Of a DNA stretch of 64,000 bases, positions 52,226 to 62,994 are shown one piece after another (the first letter of the stretch is position 1; each line of letters opens with the position of its first letter). This DNA comes from Eudromia elegans (lineage: Eukaryota > Chordata > Aves > Tinamiformes > Tinamidae): NCBI GenBank assembly GCA_003342815.1, contig PTEX01000164.1, positions 535,748 through 599,747 of the forward strand. The letters run 5' to 3'. A program made the translations under genes and the position numbers. The notes beneath the pieces were generated by a model that worked only from the letters and a program-made list of their open reading frames with translations, had not been told where the DNA came from and searched no databases.

Positions 52226-54343
52226 AAGTACTTGGTGTAAATGCACTGGAGGAGCCTGAACACATGAGCCTTTGGTGGCCTTACTGCCATGGGGACCTCT
52301 GCTGTGGAGTCTGCACCAGCTCGTCCCTTCCACATGTCCGTGGCTGGATAGTCAGCTAAGTGTTTCACACTCAAATGGAAAAAGTCATTAGGTCCACAGT
52401 GCATTTCTGCTACTCTGTGTGCTAAGTTCTCTGTAATTAGTGGCCCTTGTACTCGTGATACAGCTGAGGAGCTCCCCGCTCTCGTGCTCACCTCTGCTAT
52501 CAGGCAGGCAGCTCTGCAGTGTGTTATGTCAGAAGAGGGATTGAAATGCGCTCCTAAGGCAGCTCTTGAGCAGCTTGTCCCTAGTAACTTTCATTCCTCT
52601 ACAAGCTGTGCCTTTACTTCTAGGTGTAATCAAGATGGGTGGAAGTGACAGGCTATTTTACATGCAGGGTTAGCCCTGCAGACACTTTACCTCCTGTACA
52701 AAGGTTGAAGGAGCTGCATACAGACCAAAGCCTAACTGTAAAATCCTTAAGGCGCCTCTTTTATCTCATCTTCTATTGTCCCCTTTTCTTTGCCCTCCTT
52801 GGGTCATAGTCATTTCTGTAAGTGGGTGTTATTTTTTATGAAAAAGTTTCTTCTTGTAGCACTTTCACATTTATCTTTGCTGCCTCTTCACCTTGTAAGA
52901 GGTAATTTGTGTGACTGCACCTGAATTTTTATCTTCTGCCAGAAGAAGCTGGTTCTGTTCAGAGGCAGTAATTGAGGACCTCCCCGGCACCCTGGGCTGC
53001 CTACCTGTCTTGTTCCCCATCTCTCCTAGTCTGCCCTTGACGTTTGCAGAAAGGTCTCCGCACCCATCCTGCCTTTTTATAGAGCAGCATATGAGAACTC
53101 AGCACTTAGCCAATAGCATAAGCTCTGCCTAGTAATAACAACTGCGTAGTAAGGCTCTCCCTATAGCAAAGCTGTTTGAATTCCTCTTTGTACAGATGAT
53201 AGCACTCACGTTGGCAGGGCAGTGGGAAAGGCTGTTTAGGTGCACTCGCCTTGCATGATATCCCCCTTTTAGGCTTTCATTTCTGGAGTATCCTCAATGC
53301 TTCTTGCCGTGCTCATAGGCAGCCACTTGCCTTGCCTGTCTGTTGTCTTTCAGTCTTTCCAGCTTTACCAAAATATAGTGCTGCAAGTGTGATTTTCACA
53401 AAGTGTAGAACAAATAAGCCTCTAAACATGAACTTTTTCAGAGACTTAAAAAAACATCCTTATTGCATTACTTATCCTCAAACATAGTAGAGCTGAATCA
53501 GCATTTCACAGCAATGCCCAGTGAAGAGACAATTGGCAAGTCCTGGTTCTCAAGGCAGGAGGAGGGACTATTTTGTTGGTTGTTTTGGGGCTTTGTCTCC
53601 CAGCTCCCTGGTGCTGGATGTCTTTTGGGCGGCCCTAGGTATCTGTCAGAGCTGAGTGCAAGCTGTGACCTGGCTAACGTGCAAGCTGTGCGGTGGGCCA
53701 GGAATTAGGGCTGGTGCAAAATGGGAGAATGAGCCTACTTTGCCATGGCTGTGTGTCCCTGTCCCTGCATTAGCATTGTCACAACTCCCTGAGCTTCTGA
53801 ATGCCATTCAGGTAGAAGGAAGAGACCCAGCAAGGAGGAGAAAAGAGCAAGGGGAGAGCAAAGGAGAGATTAAAGCAAATTAAAGAATTACCTGGAGCCT
53901 CCAAAGCAGGGGAGGGTGAAAGGATGAGCCCCGGGAGGCAGCTGCTGAACCTGATGCTGATTCAGTACAAGATGCCAAAGAGGTATCAAAGTTCTCCCTG
54001 CCAATACCAGCAGCATCGCTGTGGAGGGAAGGCATCCGCAGCCTGCCCCTGTCACATTAGAGGGGAAAAAGAAAAAGAGGGGAAGAGAGATGGCTTGGGT
54101 AAACAGCAGTGTTTTATCAAATAAAATTTTTTTAAAAAGCAATGGCTCTACTCTGAGCAGTACAGAATAGAAATGAGTTAGGAATTTTTCATAAGATTGT
54201 TCTGAAGAGCTGCGAAATCATCATTCAATAACAACAAACAACAGACTTATTTTGATTTGCTTATTTACAAGATAAAATGGTGCAATCCTAGCTCTTTAAG
54301 TCAATTTGTTAGTATGCTACACTTTTTCTTTTTTCTAACAAAG

Positions 54344-54407
54344 ATTGTATTTGGAGAGGACCTTAAAAAGAATCAGTCCACTGCCTTGGGAAACCTTAAT
54401 AAGAAAG
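54344..54407 (+). CDS. Candidate internal exon, 64 bases
   Basis: The pyrimidine tract CTTTTTCTTTTTTCTAACAA ends in AAAG (AG at 54342-54343) and the donor is AAAG then GTAATT (GT at 54408). Two frames are open: IVFGEDLKKNQSTALGNL... and LYLERTLKRISPLPWET.... Both look reasonable as protein, so sequence alone cannot choose. Weak candidate. Confidence 0.13.
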
Positions 54408-57107
54408 GTAATTACAAGCTGCTGAATCACAGGCTGACTGTGTTAGCAACATTTTTTCTGTACCATATTTCCATAAATAACTGTGTGTGTAACTCTCAGC
54501 TGATAAGATTTTGTGGAGGAACCTGCCTGGTAATTGTGTAGAGAGATGCTACATTGTCCTAGAGGAAAACTGAACAAATAGGGGTTGTCCTTACTTGCCT
54601 TAACAGAGTGGGTTTTGTTTGCCTGAGTAGCAGTTTCTGTTGTGGTTAATGGAGGGAGAACTATTTGTTTAATCTGGGAATGCAGTTAATATCATCCATC
54701 CAGAAAGAGGGCATTTCATTTCAGTGCAGTCACTGCCTCTTCAAAACTCTCTTTTCAAAAGCCCTTGAAATATAAATGGGGATTGTGCTGACCTTTGTTG
54801 CTACTGTTGTTTCTTACGCTTCTAAAAAACACTTCGGATCATAACATTGTAGAAAGTCATTTTTTAAGATAAAAAAAATCCAAGGTATCTCCTTCTATGA
54901 CTTATGCCACTGTGCCTTTACACAGATAGCATTATCTTTTACATGCACATCTGACAAAATGTGATACTGTTTTTTTCCTTATCAGATTTATCTGTCAGAA
55001 AACAGGCTGCTTTCCTCGCTTCCCCCACCTTTCACACTGCCTCTGGCTGCAATATCGTGAAGGCACTGGGAAGGCAGCTCTCTTGGAGCACGTGGTGTTT
55101 TCCGACGTTTCGGCAGGAACTGATCTCAGGCTAGACTGACAAAGAATATATGCAACATTCCTGAGCTGGAAGACACCTCCAGCGTTTTAAGGAAGCCTTT
55201 TCATTGAAGGCCAAATTCGAGCCTGTGAAGATGCCCAGTGGTTTTGATGGGTTTTGGAACTTGCCCCTTAATTCTCAACCCCTTTCCCCTGCCCAAAGTT
55301 AGCTCTGTGAGTGCAGGGTGAAAGGAAGTTCGCTTAGACCAAAGACTCAGTTTGCAAATGCTAGTAGAGCCTGCACCTCTTCTGTGTTCTTTGCTGTTAT
55401 GAAAAACCAGATGAGACACTTACATGTCTTAGAACAGTGATTTTTTTCTGATGTGTGGTTTCCTAGACTGATATGTAGATACAAGTTTAACTTTTCACAG
55501 CACAGTCTTGTCTTTTCTTGTTGGCGGTTAAACTTGCATCACGTTTAAAACGTGTAATACGTGACCAAATGCTCATAAATAGAAAGCAAACTCTGGAACA
55601 GGAGATACACTGGGACCTTTGAGTCTGTAACTCAGTCTTGATCAGTCAGGCCCATTTACTTAGAGTGGATAGAGAGATGTTTCTATGGGCACATGTGCAT
55701 AAGGTTTTCTTGCTAATCCCAACAAATATTAGAGCTGCATATCTCTGAAAACCGCTTCTTGTGTTTGTGGCACTGGAAGTCTTTGCTGGCTGTGAGCCCA
55801 AGCTGATCAAGCCTTTCAAGGCAAGAAACAGATGAGGCCTTAGCAAGTATTGTGTCTTCCAGGATGTACCATCAGGGCTAGGGTTTGCTTTGCTTGCACT
55901 CACTTGTTACACATCCCGAAAGGAGGCGGAGAGGTGCAGGCGCAAGGATCATTGCTGCTAGCTTGCAACTTCTATGGATCTCTTTAGAGTTCCAGTGAGA
56001 AAATGAAACGGTGAAAATCAACAACAGAAACAGCTGTCAGAGCTGCCCATACCTGTTATGGCTTTTTGTTATGTTTTATGTATTGAAATGCAGTAGTTTT
56101 TACTTCAATGTTTATTGTTTCATCTGCCATGGAATGGGTACTGTATGTGCTTTGATAAATGCATAGGAAAGTTGTCTGCTTTGATTTCTCTGTGCCGTGT
56201 TAAATACCACGTTATTTGTTCAGCTTTGTCAAAAGGCTGCGCTAACATGTGTATCCTCCAGAGAGAAGCAGAATGTTCTCTGCTGTCGGGAGGAACAGCA
56301 CTTTTTGGAGAACTGATTGTCCTTGTTCCTCCAAAATAGAAGGATGTGTGGCCACACAAAGTTATAATAATGTCCTGGTCCTTTGTCATGCTGAGAGATG
56401 CTGTGGTTGGGAAAACCATTCAGCAAGCAATTTAAGTGCAGAGAGCTCTGCTTGGAGAATAGAGTTTTTCTGGCCTTAACCTGAACACAGAGGTGTGTGC
56501 CAGGGCTGTGGGCTCCCCCCTATAGATACGGGGGGAAGTAGCTAATTCAGTGATGTTTATTGCGAACACAGTGGTCAGAATTGCAGTCTTAGTCATAGCC
56601 CACAAAATGTGATAGGTGGAGACTGGTGGGGATAAATTCCTTACAGAGCCTCTCTTCTGCCCTGTGTGACTTTATCGATCCTCTAAGTCCTCTGCAATGG
56701 GCTAGAAAAACATAGCTTTGCTGCAAATATATTCTTTGCACTTGGGAATGAATTGGGGCAAGAGTTTTGCACTTTAGTGACTATAATCATTCGATACTGG
56801 TTTGAGATGTTCCTTTAGTCAGAATCTTTGGATAAACCAACATATATCTCTGTGCAGTTCCTCAAGATTCATCCAACAAGTTACTTAGCAAAGATAACAG
56901 GAACGTGTAATATTAGCTCTTTAGAAAGGAAAGGGGAAAAAAAGGAGCTTATTCAGGCAACATGCATTCAGTTACATTACAGGATAACTGTTTAGCTGTC
57001 GAGTGGTTTAAATTAGAGATATAGGGAAATTAATTCGCACTGCTTGTAGCTCTTTTCAGTAAAGAAACACACTGTTTTCCCCATTGCTTTGTGCTGGACT
57101 TGACTAG

Positions 57108-57208
57108 GATACAGCAGTGCTCAGGACAGCAGAAACCCAAATATGAACCGTGTCTTCAGCAGTCGCTGCAGAAGCAGCACCGGGCAGCTCTGCGACCAGG
57201 CAGTCCAG
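57108..57208 (+). CDS. Candidate internal exon, unknown protein
   Basis: The acceptor lies after CTGTTTTCCCCATTGCTTTG with the AG at 57106-57107; the donor is CCAG then GTAGGA at 57209. Two of the three frames are open over the 101 bases. One reads YSSAQDSRNPNMNRVFSS and then CRSSTGQLCDQAVQ, entering in phase 1 and leaving on a codon boundary. The other is glutamine-rich (QQKPKYEPCLQQSLQKQH). Four or more CpG are retained in a CpG-poor neighbourhood, which is weak support for constraint or youth. The pyrimidine tract is set back from the AG by a purine-containing spacer, which lowers acceptor quality. Unrecognised. Confidence 0.22.
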
Positions 57209-57379
57209 GTAGGAGGGCCAGGAATGACTGACAGGTAGTGACAGCAGAGGCAATCAGAGGAGCAGTCCCGCTGCTGCCTTCTCACTCTGGTGTGCCTTTG
57301 TGAAAACAGCTGTAGAAGGGCAAGCGAACGGAGAAGCAGATGCATGGTGGCCCTACCACCTGTTTCCAGCCACTAGTTC

Positions 57380-57990
57380 TTGAAATATAATTGTGTTCAA
57401 GTGCCAGCTCCTTTCTTCATCAGGCCCATACCCTGCATGGAGCCTGCATGGAGCCGGAGTGGCAGCAGTGGCTCCGTGTTCCTGCGCTGCTCGTGTACCC
57501 TACCCGGGCAGTGCCAGCACAAGGGATGTAGCTGCCCTGGGGCTGCTGTGCTGCCCGCTCCGAACCAGGACCTTCCTGCCCTGTCCTGCCACAGCTCCTG
57601 GCCTGGTTTGGGAGGAAGGGGCTGCTTGGGAAGTTGCACCCAGGAATGCCTGCCTTGCTGCTGTCCACATCAAGCCAAGGAGATGGGCGCTGCTGGATTG
57701 GCGGCGCTGCTGGCCTGCTGCTTTAGGTACATGCTGCTGCCTGCGCTCCTGTGTTCCCGTGACCCAAGCAGTCCTGAGGGGAGAGAATTTGCTCAGATGT
57801 CCCTGTAAGCTTGGGATGCAGAACTGCTTCAAAAAGCAAAATCTTCTTGAAAATGCCTTTTGACCAGAAGTGGCAGCAGTAGCAACAACCAGTAGGGAAA
57901 AGGAAAGCATTGAAGATTTAGAAAACAAGGGGAGAGTTAGAGCTGCAGCCTCTTTAAAACGTGTCGCAGCCTGATGCCTGCTCGTCCCCA
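57380..57990. other. GC-rich patch with overlapping ORFs on both strands
   Basis: About 60 percent GC. Frames of 142 and 156 codons on the + strand and 163 codons on the minus strand overlap here. All are Ala/Cys/Pro/Leu-rich and none has a recognised motif. Overlap in this many frames is the signature of low stop-codon density, not of a gene. Confidence 0.6.
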
Positions 57991-59881
57991 ATTGAGAGGG
58001 GCTGGCAGAGTGGGTGGGGGAGAACGGGCCCTGGGTCTGGAAGATCAGGATTCCCCCTGACCTGGTAATAGCGGGTGTTCAGGCTGGAGCTTCCTCTGGC
58101 TGGGTGGAGGTTTCATTGAATGAAGCAGCAAGCAGAAATTAATGCAGAACTTGCTGGGCAAGTATGCAGAGAGCTGGCACCGTAAATGCAAACATTTCTA
58201 CTCAGGAGGAGGACGGGGCACGTTCTTTGGTGTGGTTTCAGGTCCTTCAGCACATCTGGGAATCCCTCTGTCTCGCATGTCCTAGGCTGACTTTGCAACT
58301 GCTGTAACTTGGGTCAAAGCAATGCTTTGATTCATGGTGAAAGGAGAAGATATGTAATTTTAAAGAGGAGACATTTTGTGTGCTATGTGCAATATGGTTT
58401 TTAGAAGAACGGAGAGAATGTTGTAAAACAATCAATCACCTGCCTTTTTTTGCACTTCTCTCTTTAGTTCTCATAGTTCATTTTGGAAGCTACTAACCAT
58501 TTTTCTTAAAGCTTTTAAAGCTGCAAGTAAGCAATTCTGATGCTAAAAGTAAGATCCAGTGCCCAAAACTTAGAGAATATACATGGTCGTGCATTAGGCT
58601 CTCTACCCATTAGTGCAGATGCTTTGACAACACTTGCTCCTCCATGCATATGCTCTGCCACAAGGTGTCTGGGCAGTAGCTCGTGTGTGTCCCACCAGCT
58701 TGCTTCAAGGTAGTATCAATGGTACTGAGAACTTTTTCATATTTTATCATTAGACTCCTACTGCTACTCAATATGGTACTTTAATCTTGAAGATCCTATC
58801 CAGGTTTCTTGTGGTATAATTTTCTGCTTGAATATTTGGGGATTATGTGGATTGTAAAACTGGAAGAAAAGCCCTGAGCAAAAACCAGTAGGCAAGCTTA
58901 CAGCTGTTTAGAGTTAGGCTTGAATTTGGAAATTTTGCCTCAATCTTTGTGTTGACCTTGTTAACATTGTGTCACTCACCTTTAACTTCTTTCCCTTACC
59001 CCAGGCTAGGTAGCAGATATTTAGGGGGAAAAAAAAACAAAACAATAATTCAGAAGTGAAGCATGATCTCTGTTCACTTAGCCCGTGACATCTGTGGAGA
59101 ACTGAGCATGGAGGACGGTGCATTTAACGTTCTAGTTGGAATCCAGCATCCTAAAATGCTTCCCATACTGAGGGAAGACTGGGGTGCAGCTAGTACACCA
59201 GATTTCATATCCTGAAATATCTGAAGTTGCTGTTCTTAACCATGTGTCTCTAAAGCTATGGACTGAAATTGTTGCATGCATCTTTGAATTGCAGCAGCTA
59301 TTTAAACATTTATATAATAGTACTGCAAAATGTATGCTACACAGACTTCTGAGCATCTTTTGAGCATGGAGATATAATTAAACAGGCAGATGAGCACATG
59401 AATACTTGAAGTGCTCATTTATAAGTTGTTAAAGCCCTTTTTCCAAAAGGGATAAAGCAGTGCTAGTACTGGATGCTCCAAGTTAGAGTGTGAAGGCAGG
59501 ATCAAAGCTCAGTGATCTTGTACATGACATGAAGACGGTTTTTACTGCAGAGCTGAGAGATCCAGAGCACCCTCTGTGCCCAAGCTGAACTGGGCAAGGA
59601 GCAGGGCCTCATGTTTGGATAAGCCCAGTCTGAGCCAGCTTCTGCACTCAGGCACTGTTACAGTATTAAATGGGCAGCGGGGGGCTGCAGCTCTAACAGA
59701 AACGTTCACTTCCTTGCTTTTCCTGCTCACATTTTGGGAGTGTTTAATATCATGCCATCTGTTTAGTATTAGGCTTAACTGCTCTTTGAATGTTTGCTCA
59801 TTTTCCACAATAAGAAGTATTTGAGGCTTATCAAAAGTTACATTTTTAACAGTATTTAACAAAAATTAACTGCCTTTTCAG

Positions 59882-59914
59882 GGCTGTTGGCTATTTCCAT
59901 TTAGAAGTGAGAAG
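59882..59914 (+). CDS. Candidate short exon (33 bases)
   Basis: ACTGCCTTTTCAG (AG at 59880-59881) and AAG then GTGAGT (GT at 59915) are both near-consensus splice sites only 33 bases apart. The zero-phase frame reads GCWLFPFRSEK, and one other frame is also open. Small exons of this size exist in vertebrates, but an open frame over 11 codons carries almost no information. Support rests on the two splice sites alone. Confidence 0.14.
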
Positions 59915-60480
59915 GTGAGTTGTTCCAGGCCTGCTGGAATGTGCTGAGGTGCACAGGGAGCACGTCAAGCTGGAGGGGAAGACAGCGGTGTGTGCCCTGG
60001 GTGACTGGAGCTTATTTGTGCATCCCGTCAAGCTGGGAATGACAGGTTGTTGGAGGGACTAGCTGCACATGCTAGAGAACACCTGGCTGCAAGTGGACTT
60101 TGGGAACCCAGCTGGTGTCAGAGAGCAGGAGCTCTAACAGCAGCACTGGAGTTTCCTCCTCATCAGGAGAGAGAGGGCTTTTAGCTATTTCAGTCTACTC
60201 TGCTCCCAGTTCCACAGCAATTCATCAAAAAAAAAAGGATTCTCAGACAGCATTCTGTTCTGCTAAATCTCGCTAAAGATTAAGACAGCTGGAAAGTAGG
60301 TCTCAGAATATTGTACTTTATACCCATATACTCCAGGGGTTCGAGTTAAGGGATGTTGGGGCCAGTCTATTCAGTGGTAGACATCTTCTAGTCTTTCTTA
60401 AATCAGCCATCTGTTCAGCTGAAAAGCTTAAAGAAAAGTTTTCTACAAATTACAAATGCAAATAGGCAAGCAAGAAGTCT

Positions 60481-60616
60481 CCTCGGAGACTAGAGAGAGC
60501 GCAGTGAAGTGGTGTTTCAGCGGCGCCTGACTCCTCGGCCCTGGAAGGCGAGGGGCTGCAGGACTTGTTCCGTTCAGGAGGTTTGGAGGTCCGATCGTGT
60601 TTAATGATGTCAGCTG
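60481..60616 (+). repeat. Copy 2 of a CpG-rich dispersed element (pair with 45102-45166)
   Basis: Contains CCTCGGAG (60481), GAGAGAGCG (60493), TCAGGAGG (60574), CGATCG (60592) and TGTCAGCTG (60608). Spacing of the last three blocks is nearly the same as in the first copy (10 and 10 bases between blocks here, 8 and 9 there). It carries an extra insert of about 70 bases with AGCGGCGCC and further CpG. It could be the fuller copy of an old SINE or LTR fragment, or an independent GC-rich regulatory element. Confidence 0.45.
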
Positions 60617-62331
60617 TCTTGACACCACAAATTCTCAGACAAAACCAATAGGATGTGAAGAAGCTTCTAATTATTGTCAGGTCTGAAGTTCAGACATCAA
60701 TGAGTACGGAGGAATTCCACTTCTGGAATGCACTGAATTGATGCAAAGTTGACATTGAGCAGTGTAAATATTCATTATCTATTATGACTTTAAAGCTGTG
60801 TTTTAAAAACATTTTTTTGCTGCTGAAGAAACAAGTGGATGGGTGTGCTGGCAGCTCTTGGTGTCATTTGTGTTACGTCCCCTAGATTTGACAGTGTGCA
60901 CGTGGTGCAGGAGGAGAGTAGCTCTGCTGTTGCTGAACTTCACTGAGGAATTTAGTAGAGGGAAAAAATGACATGTTTCAGCCTTCATTTCTGATGACAG
61001 TAAGTACACTTCAGGCAAATCACTTTAACAGTTTATTAATTTCAGGTCATGATTTCATAACTACCAAACATTTTCCAGATAGCGTAGAGGTGTGTTCCTG
61101 GTGAACTTACCAGAGGAAGCCCCATGCTTAAGAGTTGTGTCCTTAAGTGGGAGTCTGTCCTTTGGACAGGGCAAGGGCAGAATTACCCAGGAACTCACAG
61201 CAATACTGTAAAGTTCATTTCATTTCTGCTAGATTTTCCATGTTATAAGGTAAAAGGAGACCATTTTGCCCATCCTACCTGGTCTTCAACAAAAGCACAG
61301 CCTGCCATTTCCACATGAGCCCAGTGAGCAAATTGGAGAAGGCTTTTAGTAAGATGTAGATTTTTAGTTTAAGGCCTTCAGTTGGTAGGTAATCCTCTCT
61401 CTTCTGTGAGAAATTACAGGTGTTAACTCCCATTACCACCTTTACACCCCTGCCTTTTCCTCCCCTCCACCCTCAAATCCTCGCAGGTGTAGTTGACTAT
61501 TTCTAGCACTGCTTTCCGGCCACTGGATCTTCTCTGCTACCTCCTAGACTCTGATATCTTCTGCTGAGTACAAGTTGAAAATGTGTAGCAGAAAATGTGA
61601 GAGGTTGTCATCGATAATATTTGATATAGAGAAAAGACCTAATTTATCATACAAGATGTATTTGTGTGAAATATTTCTTATGGGGGAGCTGTGAGCCCTC
61701 TCCAGTTTTTCAACTAATTTGTGGTGGCGTAAATACAGTAAAACTGGACTTGACAATTCTGTGCTGGTAATGTACCCTTTATACATACCCATCTGTATTC
61801 CTGGAAATTGTATGGGAGAAACTAAGAAAGGACTATGTGTGTTTTGTAGGAATTTCTAGTGCATCCTCTGCAATGAAATATGCTAATTTTAGAGCAGGAT
61901 AGAGAGGAGGGGGAAGATATTTTCAAACCCTTGTGTCTCCTCTGGCTCAGCCAGGATGTCCACGTTTTCTCTGTCTAAGCGTTTACTTTGTTCTTGCTTA
62001 ATATTTTTGTTCTCTACTAAGAGACTTCTGACTGATAATGTTTAAATCCCCTGTGTTCCTTCAGGGCTATTGCTGTAAGTGCAGTTGGTGATGAGTGAGG
62101 TTTCCATCACGCCAGCTCTTGGCTCATTCTTGATGAGAAAGTTCTTGCAATGTTTGTGACCTTTCCTTGGGCTTCTGGACAGTATTTTAGTAGAAGTTAT
62201 AAAAGATACAGTAGGTCTTGTTTTTGCAGGAATTTTAGAGTCTGTTTTGTTTTACATGAATTTAGATTGGTGAGTATTGCATGGGATATCTGTCAATTAG
62301 AAGAGAGGCTCTAGATACATTTTTTACACAG

Positions 62332-62501
62332 AGGAGAGACACTGAGACAAGTGTCCAGACTTGTACAGCTGGCTACAGGGAGCACCAAAGCAGAACCTCA
62401 CAAAATGTCTGTCTATCCCTGAGAAATACAGTCTCTTTTTCTGCCACTGTCTCAAATCCATGTGTACAAAATCCTCTGTATCCTGAAGCTCTGATCATGA
62501 G
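62332..62501 (+). CDS. Candidate internal exon, unknown cysteine-containing protein
   Basis: A strong acceptor (ACATTTTTTACACAG, AG at 62330-62331) and a good donor (ATGAG then GTAGGT; GT at 62502) enclose 170 bases with one fully open frame of 56 codons plus two bases. The frame terminates inside the donor (TAG), and the other frames contain stops. The peptide has three well-spaced cysteines and many Ser/Thr (for example TSVQTCTAGYRE and NTVSFSATVSNPC), as in an extracellular or disordered segment. It starts on a codon boundary and ends in phase 2. The same frame runs back to an ATG at 62281, so a first exon starting there is another reading. I cannot name it. An upstream 50-base exon-like unit (62230-62279) is too close to be its neighbour. 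Confidence 0.32.
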
Positions 62502-62901
62502 GTAGGTGACTATCAGGTGAATTCTTGAAATCATAGCAGATGGCAGTATCTAACTTGATATAATTTCATCTTATCAGTGATTTTTGAATTATTTCAAATG
62601 TCATAATCTATGGTAAATTATATATTGCATCTGTTCTGCAGGAACAAGTGAGATCAGGGCTGAAATGCTATTGAGTGCTTTCCCATCTGCCTAAACCAAG
62701 GAGTGCATTTAATGAGGGCCCTTCTCTTCTGCGCTCTCCCTGTGCCAAGTGGAGTCAAGCATGGTACAGAGAACTTTCCTATCTCATGATACCTGTGAGA
62801 GCAGAGTACAAGAAAGGGGAGGAGGCTCCTTGTTGCTGATGAGCACTGTCCGTGCTACGTGGGAATGGTGCCTCCCCATCCCATCCTTTGCCCTAACCCA
62901 G

Positions 62902-62991
62902 GAAGCTGAAGCCTGTGGCTGGATCGTGCCCTCTAATGTTAGCCATGGCATGGAGGGAACCTTAGCTCCTCTCAACCTCACAGAGCAGTGA
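62902..62991 (+). CDS. Candidate terminal exon, unknown protein
   Basis: This has one of the best acceptors in the window: CTCCCCATCCCATCCTTTGC then CCTAACCCAG, with the AG at 62900-62901. It is followed by a 29-codon frame ending in TGA at 62989-62991 (EAEACGWIVPSNVSHGMEGT then LAPLNLTEQ). There is no convincing donor before the stop, so it would have to be a last exon. In the phase that would continue 62332-62501 (one carried base completing a codon) the frame instead runs KLKPVAGSC... to a TAG near 62961. Frames this short after an acceptor are common by chance. Confidence 0.18.
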   Translation, partial: EAEACGWIVPSNVSHGMEGTLAPLNLTEQ

Positions 62992-62994
62992 CTG

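Larger units (their letters stand above)
51490..57100. other. Sequence without supported gene; GC-rich ORF cluster near 51.6-51.9 kb
   Basis: At 51617-51895 a + strand unit of 279 bases has an acceptor (GATGTTCCAG), a strong donor (TTCAG then GTGAGG at 51896) and an open frame. All + frames are largely open there because stops are rare in GC-rich sequence, and a minus-strand ORF (51662-51465) overlaps, so I do not call it. The rest is ordinary sequence. CpG clusters at 55080-55110 and 55910-55950 are small. Confidence 0.5.
57991..62220. other. Sequence without supported gene apart from listed candidates
   Basis: A minus-strand pair of excellent splice sites encloses only 26 bases at 58980-59005 (tract of T and C before CTACCTAG, donor TTAAAG then GTGAGT). 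The minus-strand ORF 59542-59862 (106 codons) reads plausibly but has no domain or splice support. A + strand donor ACA then GTAAGT at 60998 follows a 52-base open unit with a weak acceptor. Confidence 0.5.

Noticed and set aside
57393..57991. ORFs of 142, 156 and 163 codons on both strands
   Set aside because: All overlap in one GC-rich patch; simultaneous long frames on both strands reflect few stop codons rather than coding.
59542..59862. 106-codon minus-strand ORF with natural-looking amino acid composition
   Set aside because: No domain, no splice sites at its ends and no initiation context beyond the ATG; length is within chance expectation.
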